A DNA stretch of 41,777 nt from Paraphysomonas bandaiensis (lineage: Eukaryota > Chrysophyceae). The DNA lies in contig CBFFRP010000158.1 in the NCBI GenBank assembly GCA_965644295.1, positions 1 to 41,777 on the forward strand, read 5' to 3'. Position 1 is the stretch's first letter. Every line of letters begins with the position of its first letter. Positions 32,071 through 41,777 of this stretch are shown here, piece after piece. The translations under genes and the position numbers were made by a program. Below the pieces are notes generated by a model, which was given only the letters and a program-made list of their open reading frames with translations, was not told the origin of the DNA and ran no database searches.

Positions 32071-35000
32071 TTATATAGAGGAAGTATTACTATCACGACG
32101 TACCGCTGATTTCCGGTTGCCATTTGCCGATCTATTTTTACTTCGTCGACTACCATGTCTTGATGATTGTCTGTCACCCATTGGTCCTCCTATATGGTTC
32201 AGCGCGAGAGCCGCATTGAATTCAACCTCAGTAGATGTTGCTTCTCTACTGACATCGCGAGCAGAATTTGTACTACCTCCTCCACCCCCACCCCCTGAGA
32301 GGCTGTCTCCGGCAAATCCCCACTCTGCTATGCTCCCGGCTTGCTCACCGTTCCCTCCTTCATCTTGTGTGTATGTCTATTTCAAAAATTAAAGTGCATA
32401 CAGTGCAATGACATGCTTCTCATTTATACCATATCTTGCATATCTGGTGGAACTTCCTTCGGTTGCTTGCTTTTCTTTTTATCTCTTCGCGCAGACTTCG
32501 GCATCGGTGGTTTCGAAGGAGCATGAGAAGGAACATTCAACGAGGGAACATGACCATACTGTTCACCTCTATGAGAGTTCGGTCGATGACTTTTTCTCTC
32601 CCGTGCGTCACCTACACACTCCACATCAGCCGATGTTCTTGATCCCGGTCGTCGCGAGTGCTTCGCTTCAGCTGCACTCATTTCGGATCGTGAAGAACGA
32701 GCAGACCCTCCCCTCGTATTTTCTCCATCACTATGGTTCCGCGCGGACTCAATTTCTGGAAGTCTAAATTCTGCAGCATCTCTTGTGCGCATGTAGGGAA
32801 CTATCCACTCATCTGTGTCATCATCATACTGACACTTATCCACAATCTACACATAGATTATATCAAAACTTTTTAATATACCAAGCACTCCAGTGGGTAC
32901 CTGTCTCAGTCGTTTTTCATCTAGAAGAGAAAGGCAGATTTGTCTAAACAGCTCTGCGTCTTTGTTTGCTTCTCTAATGTTTTCAAGCATAGCTTCTCTT
33001 TCCAGTTCAAATTCCTTATGGCCAATTAACCTTTGCTGCCTGTAACATATACTTGCCTACCTCGTGAAGGTCATCAATCTCACTCCTAGCAGCCTGTAGC
33101 TTCTTCTCAAATTTCTTCTTTATTTTCGATATTTTCTTTTCAACGCTGTCGTCTTGAGCTCCGATTGTCTGAGCATTGGTGTATTAGTTTACAATAGTCC
33201 GAACACAGTCATAGTGAACCTGCTGTAATTCCCGTTCATATTCATTACGGTCTTTCTCCTTCCGATCCTGTTCAGCCTTTCTCTTTGCCTCCTCCTTCTT
33301 CCTTGCTTTGGCTTTCCGTTCGTTGAGTCTGTTTTCAGCTTCTTGTTGTTCCCTGAGCTGCTTTTCATTCGGAGGAAGCACTAGCTCGATGGCTTCACCA
33401 CTTTCACCGGCTGAGACATCGATACTCAGTGCCCTACCCATTAACTAACGCATAGACAATCAAATGTCATTTGTTTATGTAATGTCCAAGCCACTGCCTA
33501 CCTTGCTTTGAAGCTGTTGCAACCGCATAGCCATTTCCTCTCTCTTTTTCCGCTCCATTTCGACTTCATTGTGCATTTCTTTCAGCTGCTCTCCGAAGTA
33601 GTCCCTCTCCTCTTCCACGGCCTGTGAATATTCCTCCAGACGCTACATTAACACCACAATCATAAGAACTAGAACCAAAAAGTGATCGATGGTACAGATG
33701 ACAACGTGTAGCTCAGCATGCTCCATGCTCTCACAGGAACAAAAGAGTCACCTTTTGTTTGTGCAATTGTTCCTCAGATACTTTTTCCACTTCTACTTTC
33801 ACCTCCACAATCTCTTTCTCAACTTTCACTCGCTCTTCTCGAGGACTACGTTTAGTTCCAGACCGTGGAGATGATCTATTTGAACGAGGTGAGGCCTTTG
33901 TGTTTCCTCCTACAACATAGCAGCAAAATGAAATCCGGATGCTAGACAGACATAGCAGCAATAACGAAATGTCATACAGCCAAAGCCCGCACACGTAAGA
34001 GCGGGGATATATCGACAGTACCTTGAGCCAGAGAAGCGAAGTCTACCTCAGGGAGTGTGTTGCTGGCTTGTGAAGAATCTCTTGCCATGGACGCAAAGTT
34101 AGCTGCATCTGCGGTGACTTCTGCCTTCTGCTGCTTGTGCTGGGCCTCTTGAGGCGAACCATCTTCCGCAGGAGGGGCAGCGGCTGGGGCAATTGCTGGG
34201 GCCTGTGTAGGGGCAGGTGCAACCCCTCCATTCTGCTGACTCAGCAGCTGTCGGAGTCTCTCAATCTCCTCTTTAAACTCACGTATCATAGCATCTTTGG
34301 GATCTTCATTAATCTTAGGCTTATTTTTAATACTTTTTGCACGATTTGCATATCTACAACAGACGCATTACAATAGAAGACAGAGTTTAGCGATAGGCGC
34401 CACCTGAGAGTGGACAATGTTTCGTCGTAGTTATAATCTGCAGGACTCATAGCTGCAACCATCAGAGTCTTGGTATTACCACCAAGAGAGTCTTGCAAAA
34501 GTCGGGTTAGCTTACTGTCACGATATGGGATATGCTTTCCTCCGCCATCTGACAGCGCAGATATCACATTCCCCAGGGCAGACAAAGAAAGATTAATTTT
34601 GCTTCCTTCTTTTAGGCGGTCTCCACTAGCTCCAGTCTTTTTTTGACGTTCCGATCCAGCCAAATCAACCAGATTCAGTTTCCCAGCACGTATATGATCT
34701 TTGCCCTGCTCATCACGGTTGTTCATCTCCACAACAATAGTGAAAATGGAGTGGGATCGCGATGACTCAGCATTCATGAGAGTGGACCCTACAGTACGGT
34801 TCGCAAGACCTTTATTCAGCATTGTATCCATATCCTCTTCTGTCTCAACTACAACATCACATAGATTGGACACAACAATTCCTTTTTGGGGATCTTCTTT
34901 GAGGTCACACTTCAAAGGATTCTTCTGGTCCCCAAGTAAATCCCTTCACACAATTTAAAGAAACTCATAAATCATATAAGTAGATACCTAATAACTTCAT

Positions 35001-35476
35001 TGTAGATTTCTAGATAAGAACACCTTACGAGGTATTCGACATCTTTAGATGCTTTAACATGATCAAAAATATGAGAAAAAGAATTGGGGATTACTCCTCT
35101 CATCTCAGGCGGATCATTTGGCCCTTGCATAGTAAACGTTTTACCTGCCACGAATTAAAAAGTATTACATAACTATGAAATGAATTGTACCGCATCCAGT
35201 TTGCCCATAGGCAAATATCGTGCCATTGAATCCCTCTAAAACACTTTCAATCAATCCAAAACACGATTCTTCGTAGAATGCACGCTGCTGAGTACTTCCA
35301 TCATACACTGAATCAAAAGTGAACACTTTGGGAGGAGCATCAACATTGTCAGGATTTTTAATGGCTACTTGATTCAATTCCATATCCATATCAACAATTC
35401 CCTTGCGACCTTCATTCTTTTCTTTCGTGTTGAAAGGACGCATCCTGACAACGACTTGAATGCACTCATTGCTCAT
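32071..35476 (-). CDS. KIF17: kinesin-2 motor, KIF17/OSM-3-like
   Basis: Eleven exons join in phase to 927 residues: 35476-35191, 35144-34988, 34943-34404, 34353-34022, 33909-33752, 33642-33502, 33444-33220, 33168-33061, 33014-32901, 32846-32430 and 32376-32071. The N-terminal motor (about 1-340) has P-loop GQTGCGKT at 91-98, switch I with NAESSRSH, switch II DLAGSE and the neck start [13 protein letters not shown] Pro/Ala-rich insert and a long coiled coil follow, with charged runs such as [18 protein letters not shown]. The LHEEFELERE segment, then [12 protein letters not shown], matches kinesin-2 tails; the end is basic and Ser-rich. Kinesin-2 drives anterograde intraflagellar transport along ciliary microtubules. 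The KIF17 rather than KIF3A/B assignment is by overall impression. Several introns are only 46-51 nt. Transcribed divergently from the SUCO gene. Confidence 0.9.
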
Positions 35477-36198
35477 TGTGCTGTTGAATGGAAGCGGAAT
35501 CTCTTACAGCAATACACTCAAGTTTAAAACATTAGTCAGATAATACACGTACTATTCAATATATTACACTATTTAAAGTGATTTATAAGCATATCGTTGC
35601 ATTCTATGGGATGAGTTGTTACATACTCGGAGAGTGCTGACTGCACTGCACTGCTCTGCTCTGCACTGTACTGTACTTGCCGCACTTGTCAGTTATATAG
35701 ATATATACAGTCTCTATACAGTTGTATTATAGCACTTGTATTGTTGAACGGTTGAGTTGAATAAAACCTTAAATTTTAGGAAAAATAGAAAAATGTTGGA
35801 TTATTTTATGAGAATACTTAAACATCCATATTTTTATAAGATGTAGATCTATTTTACCGGCTTTTTTGAAAATACTTCCATCTAGATAATGTATTCTAAG
35901 GTATTCCATCTGTATTTGCATTGTATTCCTTGAGAAGGAAGTGTTCTGAAGTCAACACTACTGCTGCTGTATGGCACGTGTAGATTATATATGACACTGT
36001 ACAGCTGTACCCTCTACACATATATACATACATATACATAGAGGGACATCTCCTCATACATACATATATACACATATCCTCCCCCACTTATCATCACACT
36101 CATTTAACACTCTATCCTATCTCCTCATATGCTTCTCTATTCTCTTATCATAGTCCCTGTATGCCTTCTTCCCCAGTAGAGTGTATCTAGTAGGATCT
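35477..36198. promoter_or_regulatory. shared upstream region of kinesin-2 and SUCO genes
   Basis: The two genes start 723 bp apart in opposite directions. The spacer includes a ctgcactgcactgctctgct stretch (about 35640-35660), short tata/tatac runs and several in-frame stops. It may be a bidirectional promoter; no factor site can be named. Confidence 0.4.
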
Positions 36199-39100
36199 AT
36201 GCAGTGGAGAGTCCTCTATCAGCTATGGGCCTTAACAATGCCTTTATTCATACATTGTATTACAGTAAACGATAATTCTAATATCGATGGAAGTATGCGG
36301 ATGGTTCCTGATAATGAAGAAGATGAAGAATCAGGTACTTCAGCTAAACGAGTGGTTAACTTTGCATCTATATCTGCTGGTGCGGTCGTATTAGAGGCAT
36401 CGCCTAAAGCCACAGGATATCATAATCTTCTCAATGATGATAAGGATAAGTATGGTATATCTCCTTGTGCAGAGAAGAAATGGGTTGTGATTGGTCTTTC
36501 TGAAGATGTACGTTTACTTTACATCTTTTCGTTTTTTCATTAATATTTTTGTTCTAGATTGTTATCGAAGATATTGTGCTGTCCAATTACGAAAAATACT
36601 CTTCTAGTTTAAGAGACTTCCAAGTTCTTGGCTCTACTTCATATCCTGTGTCCGAATGGATGGATTTGGGTACTTTCTCAGCTGCTCCAGACTTAGGTGA
36701 CCAGTCTTTTGAGATTACTACGCCATCTTGGGGGAGATACCTGAAGTTCAGGTTCTTGACTCATCATGGAGATGAGTTCTATTGTACTCTCAGTCAAATC
36801 AGGTGAGATGTACAGTAAATTTTATTGTTTCAGGGAATGGATGATGTACATACCAATGTAATGTAGAGTGATATCGATATACTAATATCCGTATATGTGT
36901 ATTCCACAGAGTACATGGGAGTACAGTAATTGAGAATCTGAAGAAAGAAGTAGAACGGTCAACGCTGGAAGCACTCGATTTGCATGTTATATTCGATGAC
37001 GATTCAGAGTACTCAGACAGTACAAGTGGATCTGGCGTAGATCTTGGGTCGGGTATACCCGCTAGTTCAAATAGTGATATAACAGTTACTATTGAAGGGC
37101 CTGTGAATATGAGTGATAGTATTCTTACTATTGATTCTAGTATTCATAGTGAGACACATAGTCAGGACACTGGTGAGACTGTAGAAACGAAAATGTGTGG
37201 TGACGACAGCGTTCAAAATGACGTACAGCTCAATGAATCATTGCATAGAAACTTCACAGAAATAGACTGTACGGCGCCGACTTCTGAGCCGTGTTCTGTT
37301 CTCAACACCACCAATAATAGCTCTTCGGTCGTAGGATCAACTAGTGTAACTGACGAAACTGAGCGGACATCTTCTCAAGACAGTGCAGCTGAGAGTACAT
37401 CATCTTCCTCTATTGATGAGACGCATGAAAATATAGTTGATGTGAAAGCAGAAGTCACTGGTAGTCCCGTGGTATTAGAATCTGCTGCACCTGAGACTGT
37501 AGTTGATGGTAGCTCAAGCGTCACTGAAAATCCTTCTGATGGTGCTAGTGATAACTCAAAAGGAAGCCATCTTGAAGCCTCTGACGACCCTAGTCACTCG
37601 CTAGATACTGATACCACTGTAGAATGTAATAAAGATGAATCATGCGCTGGCGTTTCTGGTTCTTATAATGATGGCTCGAGTGCTACACCTGAAACTAACG
37701 AAGTCACTCCACTACCTAGTAGTGATAGCCAACCCCCTAGCAACATCATTGATGTTGATACGAGCGGAAATGATACGATGAAAGAATCTCTTGTCGACCA
37801 CAGTAATGTCAGTGATAGTAAAGGTTATGGTGTTAATGTGCATCTAGTATCATTGTTTAAATTCGTTTTTATTTAGGTATTGGTTCCGACGATAATAATG
37901 GTGAGTCTGATAGATTACTGAATGGGGAAGAAAATATGAATGAGTTATCAAGTGTTCAGTCGCCTGTTAGTGGTGATGATTCTGGATCTGGCAATGAAAA
38001 AGGATGCACAGAACGGAGTGTCGACGACACCGCTCTACAAGCGGACGTACAATTGTGTACTTCTGTCGATGAGAAGCGCACGATTACTGATAGTGATAAA
38101 AATTTAACCACGGTACAGCTACTAGAAAATACGTCTGAGGTGAATATTTCTCATAATTTAGCTCAAAATTCGAACGACAGTACCTCGCGGATGCATGCGA
38201 TGCAGAATAGTTTGGATTCTGATGAGGTAGACAAGCTTGGCAATATCCCGTCCGTTGCACCGAATGAAGAGCCTTCAAAAATTACCCTACAACCTATTTT
38301 TCGAGCAGCAAAAAGCTTTTTGAAAGGTACTGGGGGGGCTGTTGATAGTGAGGTCTTCGAGTCGACGAATGGAGAGTTGCCGACTGAGCCAAAGGTTGCT
38401 AGTGAAGGTGCTGACGATGACACCGTAAACACAGATCAAGATGTACGCGACAGCGGTGTGAATTCAACATCTTCCCAAGAAGCCAGCTCCAATAATTCCG
38501 ATGCGCTTTTAAATTCAACTCCCAATCATACGATATCAATAGTGTCCGAGTCTTCTGATGGTGTTGCGAATTCCAGTACACGACAGAGTGAACGTCAAAA
38601 GATAGGAGATTTAGATGAATCTGAACACGAGAATAGGAAATCTGCTACGTCGAATTCGTCATTAAATGTAGAGCCGATCGATTCTGATGCTCCAAATCTC
38701 TTACAGACTGTTGACACGCATTGCCCTCCAACTGGCACTATTCCTGGCGATACGTCCAAGTATGATGATATCACTCCTCCGACTATAGCGACTTTGGTAG
38801 CGACAGAAGATGACAGTGGTAGCACTACCACACCTGCTAATATTTTGTCAAATAGCTCCATATTTAACAATTCAAAAGATTCTTTACAGAATTCTCTCTC
38901 GGGTTTTGACAGGACATTTGATGAAAATTTTACTGTGTTGTTGCCTAACACTACGGGCGAAACAATACCCATGAATAGTAGTGGACCACATTCACTTGTC
39001 TCTTCAGCGGAAGAAAATAGTACTAATAAAACCGTGTTACATAATACAACTTCATCTGGTAGCAATTCGAGTATGAACAATGCGACTGGAACATATTCGA

Positions 39101-39882
39101 AGCCCCGTAGTGCAGCGTCATGCTTTGATTCGCTCCGATTCCCAGAGTTCCAAGCGAAGATGAGGGCCAAGTTGGCTGCAGGTGGAGGCAACCAGCAAGG
39201 AAATAATGGAGTAGATGGATGGGGTGGTCCATCATCTCAAGATGTTTTCCGTGTGTTAATGCAGAAAATTACATCACTGGAACAGAATTATAAGATAATC
39301 GAGCTTTATACTATTCAGGTAATGTACTTGTAAGTGGATTATTGGAGAGTTATAGTCACGGTTATATATACGTAGATTAGCGAATGCTACCAGTTGCTTT
39401 ACAGAGAAGTGGAAGGCTCCTCATCGAGTGATTTCAAGCGGAATGAAGAAATCTCTAAACAATACGCGGCAGTGTTGAATACTCTCGCGTCACTTCCACT
39501 CGAATGGAGGACTGACCATTCTACTGAGAAAATAGAAGAAGCTCAGTCGAATGAATTACAGGAAAAGTCTATCAGCAGTCAACATCAGGAAAATATACTG
39601 TTAGAGGATAGTCCTATATCAAGTCCGACTTCTAGCCATTGTGAAGTGGAAGAAAAGGTAGTTCAGTCTTCCCGTTTGAATTATATTTTGTCAAACTGTG
39701 TAGTTGCACTACTGAAGAGTCTCTATGGGAGAGAAGTCAATATTACAGAAATATCAGATGACATGCTTTTGAAGGGTGTTGTTATCACCATCTCTATAGC
39801 TGGGCTGTCCGTTCTTTTGTCATTGCTGTGTTGTGCTATAGTCATCGCGGTCAGCTTCGCCCCGCGGAATTCTAAATACTAG
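36199..39882 (+). CDS. SUCO: SUN-domain protein of the SUCO/SLP1 family
   Basis: Exons 36199-36507, 36558-36802, 36910-37823, 37877-39318 and 39376-39882 join in phase to 1,138 residues. The ATG at 36199 gives a signal peptide (MQWRVLYQLWALTMPLFIHC). Residues about 51-195 form the SUN (galactose-binding-like) domain in SUCO/SLP1 style: NFASISAGAVVLEASP, SPCAEKKWVVIGL, HHGDEFYCTLSQIRVHG. Next is a very long acidic Ser/Thr/Asn-rich region (about 200-940) with many N-glycosylation sequons, then a helical segment, and one membrane span near the end (about 1104-1131, ISIAGLSVLLSLLCCAIVIA). This matches an ER/nuclear-envelope type I membrane protein with its SUN domain in the lumen; family members aid ER protein folding and, in vertebrates, bone matrix secretion. 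The low-complexity middle is probably fast-evolving. Confidence 0.9.
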
Positions 39883-40227
39883 GAAAGTTATTTATATCTC
39901 TTTATTTTAGGTTGTGATTATTGCCTGTAACGAATCCGTTATTGTAGAGGCTCTTGTTTCGTAGGTGTGTAAGAATATTTAAACGAGTTACATTCTTGCC
40001 TAGTTTTTTGTTCAGTGGATCTTCTGCTGCAGCTTATCATGCAGTCCAGGACTGAATGACTGGACATGGCCTCATTATCTAGTATCTAGGCATGGTATTT
40101 GGCCCTAGACACCACCTATAGCGGTCTCTGGTAGTGAATGATGCTAGACAAAATAATATGGCTTTGTAAAGTTCGTTGTGCGAGGTTCCAAACAGCAAGT
40201 GATACTTTGCATGTCCTCCAACTCATG
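39883..40227. other. intergenic, nothing recognised
   Basis: 3' flank of the SUCO gene up to the G-rich repeat fragment at 40228. Confidence 0.5.
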
Positions 40228-40302
40228 TTCAGAAAAAACAAGGGGGAGGGACAAGGGCGGGCCTCTTTTCTACCCCCAACCCCTGCAAGGGGCTTCTTCT
40301 CT
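40228..40302 (+). repeat. G/C-rich repeat fragment, possible element 5' end
   Basis: aaaaacaagggggagggacaa and following cccc/gggg blocks resemble 10205-10280. It abuts the point (40303) where homology to the left LINE copy begins, so it could be the 5' end of an internally deleted element. Confidence 0.5.
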
Positions 40303-41104
40303 ACCAGTATACTCTCAACGTCTGACCCCATCGCTCCACCTACACTTCCCGCGGACTCAATCACGAACAACAATAGGACATCAAAGACGACCAGCACCAG
40401 AACAACCTCGTCCAGCAGCACCAAAAGTTAGCACGAACAAATCGACAGATTCTGCAGGCTTCAACCCCTGGAGCACTACCATCGCACAAGAAGATGCAGT
40501 TGAAACACGCCCAAACTGCGTTGACAAGTCGATGCCAGCCAACCCGGAAAGCCAAAAAGGTCGTAAATTACGATGAAAGTGACCAACCAACGAACCTTCA
40601 CAACTCACACCAATCCACGACCACACGAACGATCAGACCAACTCCAGCACTTGATACCACCAGCTGGGACAAGGACTGGTCAAGAAAGTTCTACATTGCG
40701 TACGCCGATAACACTGCCAAAGGACTATCCCTTTATGCGAAGAACACATTCCCAGCAGACGTCATCATGTCACTGAGTACAAAGGCAAACGCTATCCACT
40801 AACAAAGCTGAGTCAGTCTGCAAGGCGTTCTGATTACAAAGTTCAAGACAGTACTGGTACCTTCGCAATGAATGGCTTTGACCAAGTCCGACAATGTGTA
40901 ACATGCGAAAAGCTGGGTATATTAATGACCCCCTAGCCTGCAAACATGGCTAATGTCAAGTTTGTCACGAAAAATAAACGCCTCTATGTCCGTACAATAC
41001 GTCCCATTGCTAAGGATGAAGAACTTCTCATCAACTACGGGCATCATTACTGGCGTGATCAACGCTGGCCACTTGAGATATTAATCCAAGCCAGGGCTGC
41101 GTAA
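40303..41104 (+). pseudogene. decayed LINE ORF1 fragment with complete SET domain
   Basis: 40303-40853 is nearly identical to the complement of 1-555, so it is the same element. A 2-base insertion (caccaaaagttag against caccaagttag) and changes around 40767-40775 break the frame. Past the point where the left copy leaves the window, the SET domain continues: GYINDPLACKH, ANVKFVTKNKRLYV, then IAKDEELLINYGHHYW, ending in a TAA at 41102. The SAM-binding Asn (IND) and the catalytic-type Tyr (NYG) are kept; the usual His of the N-H motif is Asp. This shows SET lies at the C-terminus of this ORF. Confidence 0.85.
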
Positions 41105-41229
41105 CGACAGCGACATAGGCGGTGCCAATAAAGCAGTATGGGACGGACTCCTTGCAGACAAGAGTGGTACTCCTACAGAGACCTCCAGCAGCATCCCCAA
41201 GGCTCCCTCGGGAGCATAGCCATGGGACT

Positions 41230-41777
41230 CCGACTCTCCACACATGGAACACAAATGGCAATCCGGCATCTCACACGGGCAAAGTCCAGTGACGATCCTG
41301 ATCATCCGACTGCTTTTTGCGGCAACAATTGGACGTGCTCCTATTACAGGATGTCCATCCACCAGAAACTCAGGCCAACTTCTTCACACGTATCATAGAA
41401 GATGCAATCCAGGGATCAAGAATATGCCTCTTCCTCAGCAAGCGGCCAAAACTGACTTCAAGAGACCCACTGGTGGCGGGGTACAGTAGTCACAATCAGC
41501 GAACACTGGAAGCGCCGCCTCGCCTGCACAAAGGCTGACTTTGCTGGACTCGGTTTAGCGAGGCCGACCAGAGGTTCAAAACGTCGGTGGCGCACGCCCT
41601 AGTACTAATAAGCGTCTATCTACCCCCGAAGCCATCCACGCCAGGCTCTTGCACATTATGGAGCAAATTGACCAAGCTAGGGAGAGCGTCCCGTGGTATC
41701 TGTGCTGCTGACCCCTACAAGCTCCTCTGCAACATCCTTTACGAAGTGGAGTCACTAAAGCCAGAGCCAAGGACCAT
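41230..41777 (+). pseudogene. APE-type endonuclease of the LINE ORF2 (decayed, runs off right edge)
   Basis: In shifting frames the sequence reads TWNTNG, then QQLDVLLLQDVHPPE, then TGGGV followed by VVTISEHWKRRL, then LVLISVYLPPKP. These are the successive strands and catalytic motifs of the exonuclease-endonuclease-phosphatase fold found at the start of LINE ORF2. Stops and frameshifts (for example the TAG after TGGGVQ) show it is dead. Its place 126 bases after the SET stop links the SET-bearing ORF to a non-LTR retrotransposon. Confidence 0.8.

Noticed and set aside
33001-33060. 25-nt intron ending at ggcag in the kinesin gene
   Set aside because: A 46-nt intron ending at ccataag gives the expected LHEEFELERE join typical of kinesin-2.

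Overview
The window is eukaryotic nuclear DNA, most probably from an early-branching animal; a sponge would fit best. The evidence is spliced genes with very short GT-AG introns (mostly 46-110 nt), standard-code reading frames, a kinesin-2 gene (cilia), a SUCO/SLP1-type SUN-domain gene, a tRNA-Phe(GAA) with poly-T terminators, and dense hAT, MITE-like and LINE repeats in AT-rich DNA. The species assignment is inference; no alignment was run.

Layout. 1-3388 (-) is one open frame of 1,129 codons running off the left edge. It belongs to a non-LTR retrotransposon and carries an OTU-like cysteine-protease signature and the start of a SET methyltransferase domain. A decayed second copy at 40303-41777 (+) completes the SET domain and runs straight into an APE-type endonuclease, which identifies the element as a LINE. 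Host genes between them are: a sulfotransferase-like protein (4549-5568 +), a BTB/zinc-ribbon protein (6204-6974 -), a small coiled-coil protein (9266-9801 +), a two-RRM nucleolin-like protein (11098-11987 -) and a chymotrypsin-fold protease with Cys in place of the nucleophile Ser (13259-14553 +). A 1.07-kb TACA microsatellite lies between the last two, which diverge. The last exon of the RRM gene also exists as a duplicated fragment at 7548-8685.

14.9-19.0 kb is a transposon graveyard: two hAT elements with recognisable target duplications, a 160-bp perfect-arm palindrome and copies of an unclassified interspersed repeat. Then come a patatin-like lipase (19507-20343 -) and an MFS transporter (21172-23717 +), head to head with a Tc1/mariner-like MITE between them. 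24386-26749 (+) is a 5'-truncated LINE ORF2 (end of RT, RNase H, zinc knuckle). An eight-exon secreted cysteine-rich protein (27945-30283 -) follows, then two tRNA-Phe genes in a hairpin arrangement (30496-30568 + and 30858-30930 -).

The right part holds an 11-exon kinesin-2 gene (32071-35476 -, KIF17/OSM-3-like) head to head with the SUCO/SLP1 gene (36199-39882 +). No operon logic links the host genes. The recurring theme is divergent gene pairs whose shared upstream regions have collected repeats. The most unusual item is the LINE whose first ORF appears to combine a protease-like and a histone-methyltransferase-like domain.
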